Source of the DNA: Halonatronomonas sp051745085
GTDB lineage: Bacteria; Bacillota; Halanaerobiia; Halanaerobiales; Halarsenatibacteraceae
NCBI GenBank assembly: GCA_051745085.1
Contig: JBNJDR010000016.1
Location: 1 to 41,426 of the forward strand
DNA length: 41,426 nucleotides
Reading direction: 5' to 3'
In this document: positions 32,783 through 40,894 of the stretch, in pieces
How the letters are laid out: every line of letters begins with the position of its first letter
How positions within the stretch are numbered: position 1 is the stretch's first letter
Program-made: the position numbers and the translations under genes
The notes under the pieces: model-generated
Told to the model about the DNA's origin: nothing
Databases searched by the model: none
The model's input: the letters and a program-made list of their open reading frames with translations, nothing else

Positions 32783-34702
32783 TTAATTTTCTGGTTTGAA
32801 GTATTCAGTTTGATGTTGATCAGGTTTAAGATAAAGGCCCGCTAAAGGCGGCAGTTTTAATTCTAAAGAGTACGGTCTACCGTGAAATTCTATAGGTTTT
32901 GCTTCATAAGATTCCTGAACATTATATTCGGAACCACCATAAACATTTCTATCGGAGTTGAGGATGACCTGATAAATTCCGGGCTCAGGTACGCCTATTC
33001 GGTAAGCATCCCGGGGTATTGGGGTGAAATTTAGCACTACTATTATGGGATTATCCGCCTGGTCATAGCGGATAAAACTCAAGACACTTTGAGCATTGTC
33101 ATTAGGCTCGATCCATTCAAAGCCTTTCGTCTGATAGTCCAGCTGCCATAAAGGTGCTTCGTTTTGGTAAAGTTGATTTAAGTCTTTGACAAAATGCTGA
33201 GTTTGTTGATGCTTTTCATATTCAAGTAAAAACCAATCTAGTTCCTGCTTGTAATTCCATTCTATAAATTGGCCGAATTCTCCACCCATGAAGAGAAGTT
33301 TTTTGCCGGGATGGCCGATCATATAAGTGAATAAAAGACGAAGATTTGCGAATTTCTGCCAGTAATCCCCAGGCATTTTGTCCAACAGAGATTTTTTACC
33401 GTGAACTACTTCATCGTGAGATAAAGGTAAAATGAAGTTTTCGGAGTAATGATACATCAAAGAAAAGGTTAATTTATTATGCTCCCATTTGCGAAATATT
33501 GGGTCTGCTTCCATATAACTGAGGGAATCGTTCATCCAGCCCATATTCCATTTCAAGTTAAAACCCAGCCCGCCTAAGTAGGCCGGGGAAGTAATCTGGG
33601 GCCAGGAAGTAGATTCTTCTGCTATCATCAAGGCCGAGGGGAATTCTTCGAATACAATTTCGTTAAGTTTTCTTAAAAATTCTATTGCTTCAATGTTTTC
33701 CCGGCCGCCATACTTGTTAGGAGTCCATTCTCCGGGTTCTTTACCGTAGTCCAAATATATCATGTTACTCACGGCATCGGCACGAATTCCGTCAATGTGA
33801 AATTCTTGAAACCAATAGATAGCATTAGAGATTAAAAAGCTCCACACCTCAGGTTGAGCAAAATCGAAATTCAGAGTATCCCACTGCTTATTTTCAGCCC
33901 GGCTGGGATTGCTACTTTCAAACAGGGCTGTCCCATCAAAACGCCGGAGACCATGATCGTCCTTACAAAAATGGCTGGGGACCCAATCTATTATTACTCC
34001 GATATCTTCCTGATGACAGCGATCCACCAAATAACGGAAGTCATCTGCTTTCCCGTATCTACTTGTGATCGAATAATAACCGGTGGTCTGATACCCCCAC
34101 GAGCCGTCAAAAGGATATTCGGCGATAGGGAGCAGTTCAATATGGGTATAATTCATCTTTTTAATATAGGGGATCAATTTATCGGCAATTTCTCTGTAAT
34201 TTAGAGGGTTATTATTAATATCTCTTTTCCAGGATCCTAAATGAAGTTCGTAAATTAAAATTGGCTCTTTTAAATAATCTTTATTTTTTTGAGTTTGAAT
34301 CCAGTTGTTATCATTCCAGTCATAATTTGATAAATCTGTGACCACAGATGCTGTTTTCGGTTTGGGTTCAGATTGAAAAGCATAAGGGTCAGCTTTTACT
34401 CTTTCTCGTCCTTCCGGACCGATGATATAATACTTATATTTTTCTCCTGCCGCTACGTCCGGAACAAAAGTTCTCCAGAGTTCGCTGTCGCTTAATTGGG
34501 ACAGTTGATTGGCTTTCGGCTGCCATTGATTAAAATCGCCAATGACTGCTACAGATTTGGCATTTGGAGCCCAAACTGTAAAATAGGTTCCAGTCTTGTC
34601 GTTTTTTTCTCCAGGATGTGCTCCCATAAATTTATACGCCTGGAAATGGCGGCCGCGATGGAATAAATAGCGGTCATAATTTGAAGGTGTTTTTTCGGTC
34701 AT
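32783..34702 (-). CDS. glgB: GlgB, 1,4-alpha-glucan branching enzyme
   Basis: Transfers glucan chain ends to alpha-1,6 positions. It has 639 residues. The N-terminal CBM48 domain spans about 18-120 (YFTVWAPNAKSVAVIGDFN). The GH13 catalytic domain has the nucleophile Asp in DGIRADAVSNM near residue 307, the acid/base Glu in AEESTSWP near 361 and SHDEVVHGK near 426. A C-terminal beta domain completes the usual branching-enzyme layout. ATG follows CAGGAGGG. It is first in the minus-strand glgB-C-D operon, divergent from glgA. Confidence 0.94.
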   Translation of the reverse strand: MTEKTPSNYDRYLFHRGRHFQAYKFMGAHPGEKNDKTGTYFTVWAPNAKSVAVIGDFNQWQPKANQLSQLSDSELWRTFVPDVAAGEKYKYYIIGPEGRERVKADPYAFQSEPKPKTASVVTDLSNYDWNDNNWIQTQKNKDYLKEPILIYELHLGSWKRDINNNPLNYREIADKLIPYIKKMNYTHIELLPIAEYPFDGSWGYQTTGYYSITSRYGKADDFRYLVDRCHQEDIGVIIDWVPSHFCKDDHGLRRFDGTALFESSNPSRAENKQWDTLNFDFAQPEVWSFLISNAIYWFQEFHIDGIRADAVSNMIYLDYGKEPGEWTPNKYGGRENIEAIEFLRKLNEIVFEEFPSALMIAEESTSWPQITSPAYLGGLGFNLKWNMGWMNDSLSYMEADPIFRKWEHNKLTFSLMYHYSENFILPLSHDEVVHGKKSLLDKMPGDYWQKFANLRLLFTYMIGHPGKKLLFMGGEFGQFIEWNYKQELDWFLLEYEKHQQTQHFVKDLNQLYQNEAPLWQLDYQTKGFEWIEPNDNAQSVLSFIRYDQADNPIIVVLNFTPIPRDAYRIGVPEPGIYQVILNSDRNVYGGSEYNVQESYEAKPIEFHGRPYSLELKLPPLAGLYLKPDQHQTEYFKPEN

Positions 34703-34831
34703 TTTAAACCCTCCTGCTTAAATCAAATGTGTTTCCTTTTCTTAAATGTATATTTCTCGATAGAGTGTAAAAAACCTCCTTTTATGTTGTAAAGTATTGA
34801 GGAATATATCAAATCCTTTAAACCAATAAGT

Positions 34832-34860
34832 TTGACAGAGTTACTTTATTTTAATAAAAT
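34832..34860 (+). promoter_or_regulatory. Promoter for glgA
   Basis: Perfect TTGACA (34832-34837), 17-bp spacer, TAAAAT (34855-34860), 39 bases before the start codon. The 197-base glgB-glgA gap (34703-34899) must also hold the glgB promoter; TTTACA on the minus strand at 34768-34773 is a weak candidate. Confidence 0.75.
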
Positions 34861-34899
34861 GTAAGTATCCTGGTATGAGTTTGAGTAAGGGGGGAAATA

Positions 34900-36588
34900 A
34901 TGAAGAAGAAAAAGATCTTGTTTGTAAGTTCTGAGGCGGCCCCTTTCGTTAAAACGGGGGGACTGGGTGATGTAGCAGGTTCATTACCTGCAGCGATTAA
35001 AGAAAAAGGCCATGATATAAGAGTGGTTCTACCGGAGTACGGGCAGATGCCAGCTAAATATAAACAGAATTTAAAACATTTATTTGATTTTCGAACTAAC
35101 ATCGTCTGGAGAAACGAGTACGTTGGAGTTAATACCTTAACACATAACGATGTTCCTTTTTATTTTATAGATAATAAATATTTCTTTGATCGCTATACTC
35201 TGTATGATAATAGCGATAGGCATGTTCAATTTATACTATTTATGCGTGCAGTTTTAGAGATACTGCCGAAATTAGATTTTAAACCGGATATTATTCATTG
35301 TAACGATTGGCAGACAGCTGCTATCCCGTTATTATTAGAAGATAATTATAAAAAACATGATTTTTATCAAGGTATAAAAACCGTATTTACAATCCATAAT
35401 CTTAGATATCAGGGGGTTTTTGCTCCTGAGATTTTAGATGACGCTTTAGGGATAGATAAAGTTCATTACTATAATGGTAATATCAGGCATGATGGGCTGG
35501 TTAATTTCATGAAAGCCGGCATTATGTATAGCGATAAAATAACCACAGTAAGTGAAACTTATGCGAAAGAAATTAAAACTCCATATTATGGGGAAGGTCT
35601 TGATTATGCTCTGAGGATGAGAGGCGATGATCTGGAAGGTATAGTTAATGGTATCAGTTATCGGGACAACAATCCGGCCACTGACAGTGAAATTTTTGCT
35701 AATTTCGATGAAAATGATCTTACTGGAAAAACTGAAAATAGGCGTGCACTTCAATCTTTTCTTGGTCTGAAGGTTGATTCTGATAAGAGAATAATAAGTA
35801 TTATTTCTCGGTTGGTGGAACAGAAAGGCATCGATTTAATCACGGCCGTAGCGGAAGAAATCGTTTCTACCGGGATGCAGTTTATTATCCTCGGGACAGG
35901 CAATTCGAAATACGAGTCTTTCTTTAGAGACTTAGCCAGGCGTTATCCCCAGCAAGTGGCTGCAGAAATCAGGTATGATTTTACCCTGGCTAAAAGGATT
36001 TATGCTGGTTCAGATTTCTTTTTGATGCCTTCTCGTTTTGAACCCTGCGGCCTGGGACAGCTACTGGCGATGCGATATGGTACTGTGCCTGTAGTTAGAG
36101 AAACCGGCGGTTTAAAAGATACTGTAATTCCGTATCAGGAGGGAACAGGGACAGGCTTTGTTTTTTCAGCATATAATGCTCATGAAATGCTGGAAGAAAT
36201 CGAAAAAGCTGCTCGTTTAGCTCAAAATCCAGAAGAATTAGCAGAATTACAGCAAAGAGTAATGCAGCAGGATTTTAGTTGGAAAAATTCAGCAGAAGAT
36301 TATTTACAGTTGTATTCGGAGTTAACTGAAGCGTTTGAGAAACCTGGAAAGAGGATTGAAACTAAAGAGAAAAGTGAAGCAGCACAGGGGAATGATCTTC
36401 TTGACTTAAATCAAGCAGACCTGGCAGAACTGAAAAATGTTAAAGGGTTAGGACCGGCTTATGCCCAGCGGATAATCGATTATCGTGATGACGCAGGCAA
36501 ATTTTCTAGTTTGGATGACTTGTTAAACGTAAAAGGAATTGGTCCGGCCAGTCTGGAAAAAATCAAACCATATATATGTATTAAATAG
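34900..36588 (+). CDS. glgA: Glycogen synthase GlgA with a C-terminal ComEA-type helix-hairpin-helix domain
   Basis: GT5 ADP-glucose glycogen synthase extending alpha-1,4 chains. The N-terminal ADP-glucose motif KTGGLGDV begins at residue 18. HCNDWQTA near 131, TIHNLRYQGVF near 167, the IVNGISYRDNNPATD region near 248 and the active-site SRFEPCGLGQ near 380 are all in place. The normal enzyme ends near residue 482. Here a short charged linker is followed by residues 500-562 containing two helix-hairpin-helix motifs, VKGLGPAYAQ and VKGIGPASLE, in ComEA arrangement with LDLNQAD at the start. One uninterrupted reading frame encodes the fusion. ATG follows GGGGGG. An Asp23-like gene follows after 16 bases. 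Confidence 0.92.
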   Translation: MKKKKILFVSSEAAPFVKTGGLGDVAGSLPAAIKEKGHDIRVVLPEYGQMPAKYKQNLKHLFDFRTNIVWRNEYVGVNTLTHNDVPFYFIDNKYFFDRYTLYDNSDRHVQFILFMRAVLEILPKLDFKPDIIHCNDWQTAAIPLLLEDNYKKHDFYQGIKTVFTIHNLRYQGVFAPEILDDALGIDKVHYYNGNIRHDGLVNFMKAGIMYSDKITTVSETYAKEIKTPYYGEGLDYALRMRGDDLEGIVNGISYRDNNPATDSEIFANFDENDLTGKTENRRALQSFLGLKVDSDKRIISIISRLVEQKGIDLITAVAEEIVSTGMQFIILGTGNSKYESFFRDLARRYPQQVAAEIRYDFTLAKRIYAGSDFFLMPSRFEPCGLGQLLAMRYGTVPVVRETGGLKDTVIPYQEGTGTGFVFSAYNAHEMLEEIEKAARLAQNPEELAELQQRVMQQDFSWKNSAEDYLQLYSELTEAFEKPGKRIETKEKSEAAQGNDLLDLNQADLAELKNVKGLGPAYAQRIIDYRDDAGKFSSLDDLLNVKGIGPASLEKIKPYICIK

Positions 36589-36604
36589 AAAAAAGGAGGC
36601 GTTA

Positions 36605-37075
36605 ATGATGGTAGAAACCAATAAGTCTGAATTAGGTGGCATGAATATCGCTAGTGAAGTATTAGGAGTTGTAGCTGGAATTGCTGCTACTGAAATTGAT
36701 GGTGTGGCTGCTATGAGTGGTGGGCTTGTCCGGGGTATTGCTGAAATGTTGGGTCGAAAGAACCTATCTAAGGGAGTAAAGTTAGAAGAGACCGAAGATG
36801 GGGTTATAGTCGAGCTTAATCTAATAGTTGAATTTGAAGTGAATATTCCGGAAGTAACGAAAGCAGTTCAGAAGAATGTAAAAAATTCACTGGAAAGGAT
36901 GACCGGGGTTGAAGTCAAAGCTGTTAATATAAATGTCCTGGGGATAGATATTCCTGAATTTGTAACAGAAGACGAAGAGCTTGAAGCTGAAAAAGCTGAA
37001 GCTGAACGAGAAGAGGAAGAAAAGAAAGATAAGCAAGAGGAAAATTCAGATGAGGAATCTAATGCAAAGGGGTAA
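36605..37075 (+). CDS. Asp23/Gls24 family envelope-stress protein
   Basis: Protein of 156 residues. The Asp23 domain runs from about 13 to 118 (IASEVLGVVAGIAATEIDGV, then VELNLIVEFEVNIPEV). The last 38 residues are an acidic Glu/Lys-rich tail, probably disordered. Members are cytoplasmic, abundant under alkaline or envelope stress and often tethered at the membrane. ATG-ATG start (36605 or 36608) after AAAAGGAGGC. It lies 16 bases after glgA and may be co-transcribed with it. Confidence 0.88.
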   Translation: MMVETNKSELGGMNIASEVLGVVAGIAATEIDGVAAMSGGLVRGIAEMLGRKNLSKGVKLEETEDGVIVELNLIVEFEVNIPEVTKAVQKNVKNSLERMTGVEVKAVNINVLGIDIPEFVTEDEELEAEKAEAEREEEEKKDKQEENSDEESNAKG

Positions 37076-37078
37076 ATT

Positions 37079-37861
37079 ATCGTTAAAAAATATATTAAAA
37101 AATTATTTAAACCGATAATAATTGTTCCATTAGGGTTGTTTCTATTGGTTATGGCTGGCATTTTAGTTAATTGGGTTCTGCAGAGTTATCCCCCTGAGGA
37201 AGCCGCTTTAAGTTATTTGGAAGAAGATAGTGGAGTATCCTATCAACAGGAGGGGGACTACCATATCTTTGCACCTGGTGGAGAAGGAGGATCTCCTTCT
37301 CTTCGCCAGGGAGTGATATTTTATCCTGGCGGTCAGGTTGAAGCCCTTGCTTACAGTCAATTAGCTTATCATGTGGCTGAAGCTGGTTATCCTGTAGTAT
37401 TGGTTGAAATGCCATTTCAGCTTGCCATTCTCGATTGGGATAAAGCAGAGGGAGTTTACAAGTTATTCCCGGAGCTTACCACCTGGCATCTGGCCGGTCA
37501 TTCCCTGGGAGGAGCAATGGCAGCCCGCTATGTAAGTCGAGATAAGCCTGATATGGTTGCTGGTCTCATTCTTTTGGCTGCTTACCCAGCTGAATCAGAT
37601 GATTTAGCTGAGCAAAATATACGGGTGTTATCTATTTATGGAAGCAATGATGAAATCGTTAATCAAGAATTATTGCAGGAAAGAGAATCTCTGCTGGCGG
37701 AAGAAAGACAGCTGCTGGAAATCGAGGGTGGTAATCATGCTGGATTTGGCCAGTACGGAGACCAATCAGGAGATGGGAAAGCAGAGATAACAAGCTCAGC
37801 TCAGATTAAAAAAACGACTGAGGCAATAGTGCGTTTTCTGGAGGATCAATATGGTTCTTAA
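37079..37861 (+). CDS. Membrane-anchored alpha/beta hydrolase
   Basis: Hydrolase of about 260 residues. FYPGGQVEALAY marks the oxyanion region, GHSLGG the nucleophile elbow, GSNDEIV the acidic residue and GGNHAGFG the catalytic His, as in the Abhydrolase_5 group. Upstream of the first conventional start (TTG 37136) the frame stays open back to a stop at 37073. It encodes KKYIKKLFKP before the membrane helix, a normal N-terminal anchor. The only ribosome site, AAAGGGG, is 6 bases before ATC 37079 and 3 before ATT 37076, so a non-standard start codon is likely. It overlaps the kinase gene by 11 bases. Substrate unknown. Confidence 0.8.
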   Translation: MVKKYIKKLFKPIIIVPLGLFLLVMAGILVNWVLQSYPPEEAALSYLEEDSGVSYQQEGDYHIFAPGGEGGSPSLRQGVIFYPGGQVEALAYSQLAYHVAEAGYPVVLVEMPFQLAILDWDKAEGVYKLFPELTTWHLAGHSLGGAMAARYVSRDKPDMVAGLILLAAYPAESDDLAEQNIRVLSIYGSNDEIVNQELLQERESLLAEERQLLEIEGGNHAGFGQYGDQSGDGKAEITSSAQIKKTTEAIVRFLEDQYGS

Positions 37862-38672
37862 CCCTAAAATACTGGTTATAGGTGATTTAGTAATAGATTA
37901 TTATCCCGAGAGCGGCAGTTATTACGCTGGCGGAAGTGCAGTTAACACAGCCCTTGCTCTCCAGGACAACGGAGCTGCTGTAGACCTTCTGGTGGTAGTC
38001 GGTAATGATGAATTGGGGAAGCAGTTAGTGCATAAGCTTGAAGCCAGGGATATCGGAACAGAAAAATTGATCTGGAAACAGGGGCGAACAGCTCGAGCTG
38101 CCTGGAAGCGCCAACAGGGTAATGTAGAACTTATAACAGTAGATAAAGGTGTGGATTCAGGGATAAGCCGAGAGTATTTAAGCTATGACAGCTTAACTGA
38201 TTATGATTTGATTCATACAACCCCTTATAGCCTAACTTTAGCTGAAATTAAATTTTTAGCAGAGAATTATCGCCTTAGTTTGGATGCTTCTTTTGTTTTT
38301 ACCTGGGAGGAGTTGGCTCAGATAATAGAGAATTTGTGTTTTCTTTTTGTATCTCCAGGCAAAGAAATTAATTTCACCTGGGAATTACTGAGGCAGAAGA
38401 AACCACAGGTTGGTTGTGTTTTGCTCCAGGCCGAAAAAGGAGCTGAGTATTATCCTCGGACCGGGGAGCAGTTAAAGGTTGAACCTGTTAATAAGCACCA
38501 GCCTTATGATGATTTAGGAGCAGGTGATGCTTTTATTGGCAATCTTCTGGCTCATTATTTGCAAGCTGAGAAAGTAGATATGCAGCTTATGATTAATTTG
38601 TTGAAACGGGCTGCTGAAGCGGCAGCTAAGATATGTCAACATGAAGGAGCAACTGGTCTGAAGCTTGCCTAA
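37851..38672 (+). CDS. PfkB-family carbohydrate kinase (FrlD-like)
   Basis: Sugar kinase of 273 residues. N-terminal ILVIGDLVIDYY and the YAGGSAVNTALAL substrate region near residue 28 are typical of the ribokinase fold. The anion hole and catalytic base are in DDLGAGDAF, with D226 as base. The short length and the pattern suggest a fructoselysine-kinase-like or other non-canonical branch. The start overlaps the previous gene by 11 bases, with GGAGG inside that gene, so translation is coupled. The neighbouring hydrolase and ECF S component could supply a substrate, but no sugar is identified. Confidence 0.85.
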   Translation: MVLNPKILVIGDLVIDYYPESGSYYAGGSAVNTALALQDNGAAVDLLVVVGNDELGKQLVHKLEARDIGTEKLIWKQGRTARAAWKRQQGNVELITVDKGVDSGISREYLSYDSLTDYDLIHTTPYSLTLAEIKFLAENYRLSLDASFVFTWEELAQIIENLCFLFVSPGKEINFTWELLRQKKPQVGCVLLQAEKGAEYYPRTGEQLKVEPVNKHQPYDDLGAGDAFIGNLLAHYLQAEKVDMQLMINLLKRAAEAAAKICQHEGATGLKLA

Positions 38673-38758
38673 ATAAAATAAATAATATATAATATTAAAT
38701 GGTTAAATCTAAATTCACCTGGATCCTGTAAAGGACCGGGATGATAGGAGGAAATAAT

Positions 38759-39280
38759 TTGAAATTATCGACGAAGGAAATAGTAGTCGCTGGAATGTTA
38801 GGTGCGATCTCAATTGTTTTAGGGGTGACTCGATTGGGATTTATTCCTGTGCCCACTCCTGCTGGTAATGCTACGATAATGCATATACCGGCCATATTAG
38901 GTGGGGTACTGGAAGGGCCGATAGTGGGCGCTTTGATTGGCTTGATTTTTGGGATTTTTAGTTTTCTTCAACCAGGCGCTCCTATGTTTACGGATCCGCT
39001 GATTGCAATAGTACCTAGAATCTTTATTGGAATTTTTGCTTATTTTACCTATCGGATACTGGCTGGGAAAAATGAGGCTTTAGCTTTAACTACCGCAGGT
39101 GTAGTAGGGACCTTAGTTAATACAATTTTTGTGTTAGGACTGGCCGTTCTGCGAGGGTTTCTTCCATTTCCTGCAGCGGCAACACTGGCCTGGATTCACG
39201 GTGGGCCCGAAGTTATCTTAGCAGCTTTACTGGTAAGCTTAGTTGGTAAAGGTGTCTTAAGATATCGTAGAAATGGTTAA
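38759..39280 (+). CDS. ECF transporter S component
   Basis: Membrane substrate-capture subunit of 173 residues with five or six helices. The early region VTRLGFIPVPTPAGNATIMHIPAI and GALIGLIFGIFSFL match the general ECF S-component family. It needs the shared EcfA1A2T module encoded elsewhere. TTG 38759 is chosen because TAGGAGG precedes it by 7 bases; an in-frame ATG at 38741 lies before that site. No vitamin riboswitch is visible in the 86-base leader, only a small imperfect hairpin at 38718-38740. Substrate not assignable. Confidence 0.82.
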   Translation: MKLSTKEIVVAGMLGAISIVLGVTRLGFIPVPTPAGNATIMHIPAILGGVLEGPIVGALIGLIFGIFSFLQPGAPMFTDPLIAIVPRIFIGIFAYFTYRILAGKNEALALTTAGVVGTLVNTIFVLGLAVLRGFLPFPAAATLAWIHGGPEVILAALLVSLVGKGVLRYRRNG

Positions 39281-39285
39281 ATAAT

Positions 39286-39311
39286 GCCCGGCTCTGCCGG
39301 GCTAATTTTTT
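39286..39311 (+). terminator. Terminator after the ECF S-component gene
   Basis: GCCCGGC / GCCGGGC (7 bp, TCT loop) followed by TAATTTTTT. A textbook intrinsic terminator, isolating the dehydrogenase gene downstream. Confidence 0.88.
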
Positions 39312-39337
39312 CATTAAAGTATCAAGGAGGAGATATA

Positions 39338-40765
39338 ATGGGACAAACTGAAGCTAAGGAAAATTATGATGTAGCGGTAATCGGGGGAGGACCTGGCGGT
39401 TATGTAGCTGCGATAAGAGCAGCCCGCCTGGGCGGTAAAGTGGCTTTGATAGAAAAGGATAAGATCGGCGGCGTTTGTCTTAATTGGGGATGTATCCCTA
39501 CAAAGACCATGATTAGATCTGCCGAAGTCTATCAGCAGACGCTGGATGCCAGAAAATTTGGGATCAACTGCCAGGGTGATGTTCAAATAAATATGCCGGA
39601 TGTTATAAAGAGAAAGAATCGAGTAGTAAGTAGATTGGTTCGAGGGATCGAGATGATTTTAAAAAACGAAAAAGTGGATATATTTAGCGGGATGGCAGAA
39701 CTATCTGAACCAGGTGCTGTTGAGATTAAGAATGAAGATGGTACTCAGCAAATTCAGGCTGATAATGTCATCGTAGCCACAGGTTCAAAGCCAGCTCACT
39801 TGCCTATTCCTGGGATTGATCTGCCAGGAGTTATTGGCAGTAAAGAAGCTCTTGATTTAGAAGAATTACCCGAAAAGATGGTCATTATCGGAGGCGGCGT
39901 TATAGGAATGGAATTTGCTTTTTTATATGCTAACCTTGATGTAGAAGTTACTGTTGTTGAGTTTCAAGATAGTATAGTTCCTGAGAGTGACGATGATATT
40001 ACTGCAGAACTTTCTAAATTAGCTAGAAACAAGAAGATCAAAGTACATACTTCCAGTAAGGTGGAAAAGATCGCAGCAACTGAAGGTAGAAAAGATGAGC
40101 TTTTGGTTGCTTTTAGCAAAGCAGGTGAAGAAAAATATATTATTACTGATAAAGTACTCGTCGCAGTCGGTAGAATTCCTGTCTTACCCGGCATAAATGT
40201 AGATGAATTGGGTCTGGAAGTTACAGATAAACGCCAGGGGATCATCGTGGATGATAAGATGCAGACAAACCTTCCTGGTGTATATGCTATCGGGGATGTA
40301 ACTGACAGGATTATGCTGGCCCATGTTGCTTCTCATCAAGGGATAGTTGCTGCTGATAACTGCATGGGTGTAGAACATAAAATGGATTATAAGGCTGTAC
40401 CGAGTGCGATTTTCACTGATCCCGAGGTTGCTACCGTAGGTTTAAGCGAAAAAGAAGCGGAAGCGCAGGGTTATAATTTTGTAGTAGGCAAGTTCCCCTT
40501 TAGTGCAAATGGCAAAGTCATGGCAATGGGGGAACGGCGGGGCTTTGTTAAAATTCTTAAAGATGAAGATTCAGGCAAGGTTATAGGCGGCAGTATTATT
40601 GGGATTCATGCTACTGATTTGATCGCTTCTTTGACTTTAGCAGTAAATAGGGGGATTACCGCTCACGAGATCGTTGAGACGATTCACGCTCATCCTACTA
40701 CCGCCGAAGTTATTCACGAGGCTGCCTTAAATACAGAAGGTGGTGCGATCCATTTAAGCAAGTAA
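39338..40765 (+). CDS. lpdA: Dihydrolipoyl dehydrogenase (E3)
   Basis: FAD- and NAD-dependent disulfide oxidoreductase that reoxidises dihydrolipoamide. It has 475 residues. FAD-binding VIGGGPGGYVAA lies at 14-25, the redox-active pair at C47 and C52 (CLNWGC), and NAD-binding VIIGGGVIGMEF near 185. The C-terminal HAHPTTAEVIHEA carries the catalytic His-Glu pair. ATG 39338 follows AAGGAGGAG; an ATG at 39284 falls inside the upstream terminator and is rejected. No E1, E2 or glycine-cleavage gene is adjacent, so the partner complex is unknown. The fluoride riboswitch begins 17 bases after its stop. Confidence 0.93.
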   Translation: MGQTEAKENYDVAVIGGGPGGYVAAIRAARLGGKVALIEKDKIGGVCLNWGCIPTKTMIRSAEVYQQTLDARKFGINCQGDVQINMPDVIKRKNRVVSRLVRGIEMILKNEKVDIFSGMAELSEPGAVEIKNEDGTQQIQADNVIVATGSKPAHLPIPGIDLPGVIGSKEALDLEELPEKMVIIGGGVIGMEFAFLYANLDVEVTVVEFQDSIVPESDDDITAELSKLARNKKIKVHTSSKVEKIAATEGRKDELLVAFSKAGEEKYIITDKVLVAVGRIPVLPGINVDELGLEVTDKRQGIIVDDKMQTNLPGVYAIGDVTDRIMLAHVASHQGIVAADNCMGVEHKMDYKAVPSAIFTDPEVATVGLSEKEAEAQGYNFVVGKFPFSANGKVMAMGERRGFVKILKDEDSGKVIGGSIIGIHATDLIASLTLAVNRGITAHEIVETIHAHPTTAEVIHEAALNTEGGAIHLSK

Positions 40766-40782
40766 TAATCTCTAAGTAAATA

Positions 40783-40833
40783 GGTGATGGAGCTCACCTT
40801 CAACTGCCAGAACTGTCCGGCTGATGGCTCCTG
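40783..40833 (+). ncRNA. Fluoride riboswitch aptamer (crcB motif)
   Basis: The layout matches the crcB RNA. Stem GGTGA / TCACC (40783-40787 / 40794-40798) encloses the loop TGGAGC. GGAGC in the loop (40789-40793) is complementary to GCTCC (40827-40831), forming the pseudoknot. TTCAACTGCC and GGCTGATGGCTCC sit where the consensus has UAAACGC and GCUAAUGACUCC. Relative to the well-known form GGAGU-ACUCC, both pseudoknot halves have changed together. The 3' half also forms the left arm of a terminator, so fluoride would switch transcription on. The antiporter downstream fits the known regulon. Confidence 0.9.
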
Positions 40834-40868
40834 CTGAGGATTAAATGTATTCTCAGCAGGAGCTATTT
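40827..40868 (+). terminator. Expression-platform terminator of the fluoride riboswitch
   Basis: GCTCCTGCTGAG (40827-40838) pairs perfectly with CTCAGCAGGAGC (40852-40863) over 12 bp around a 13-base loop. TATTTTA follows. Its first five bases are the same GCTCC needed by the aptamer pseudoknot, so the two structures exclude each other. Confidence 0.88.
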
Positions 40869-40894
40869 TAATATGTATTTAGGAGGACATATAT

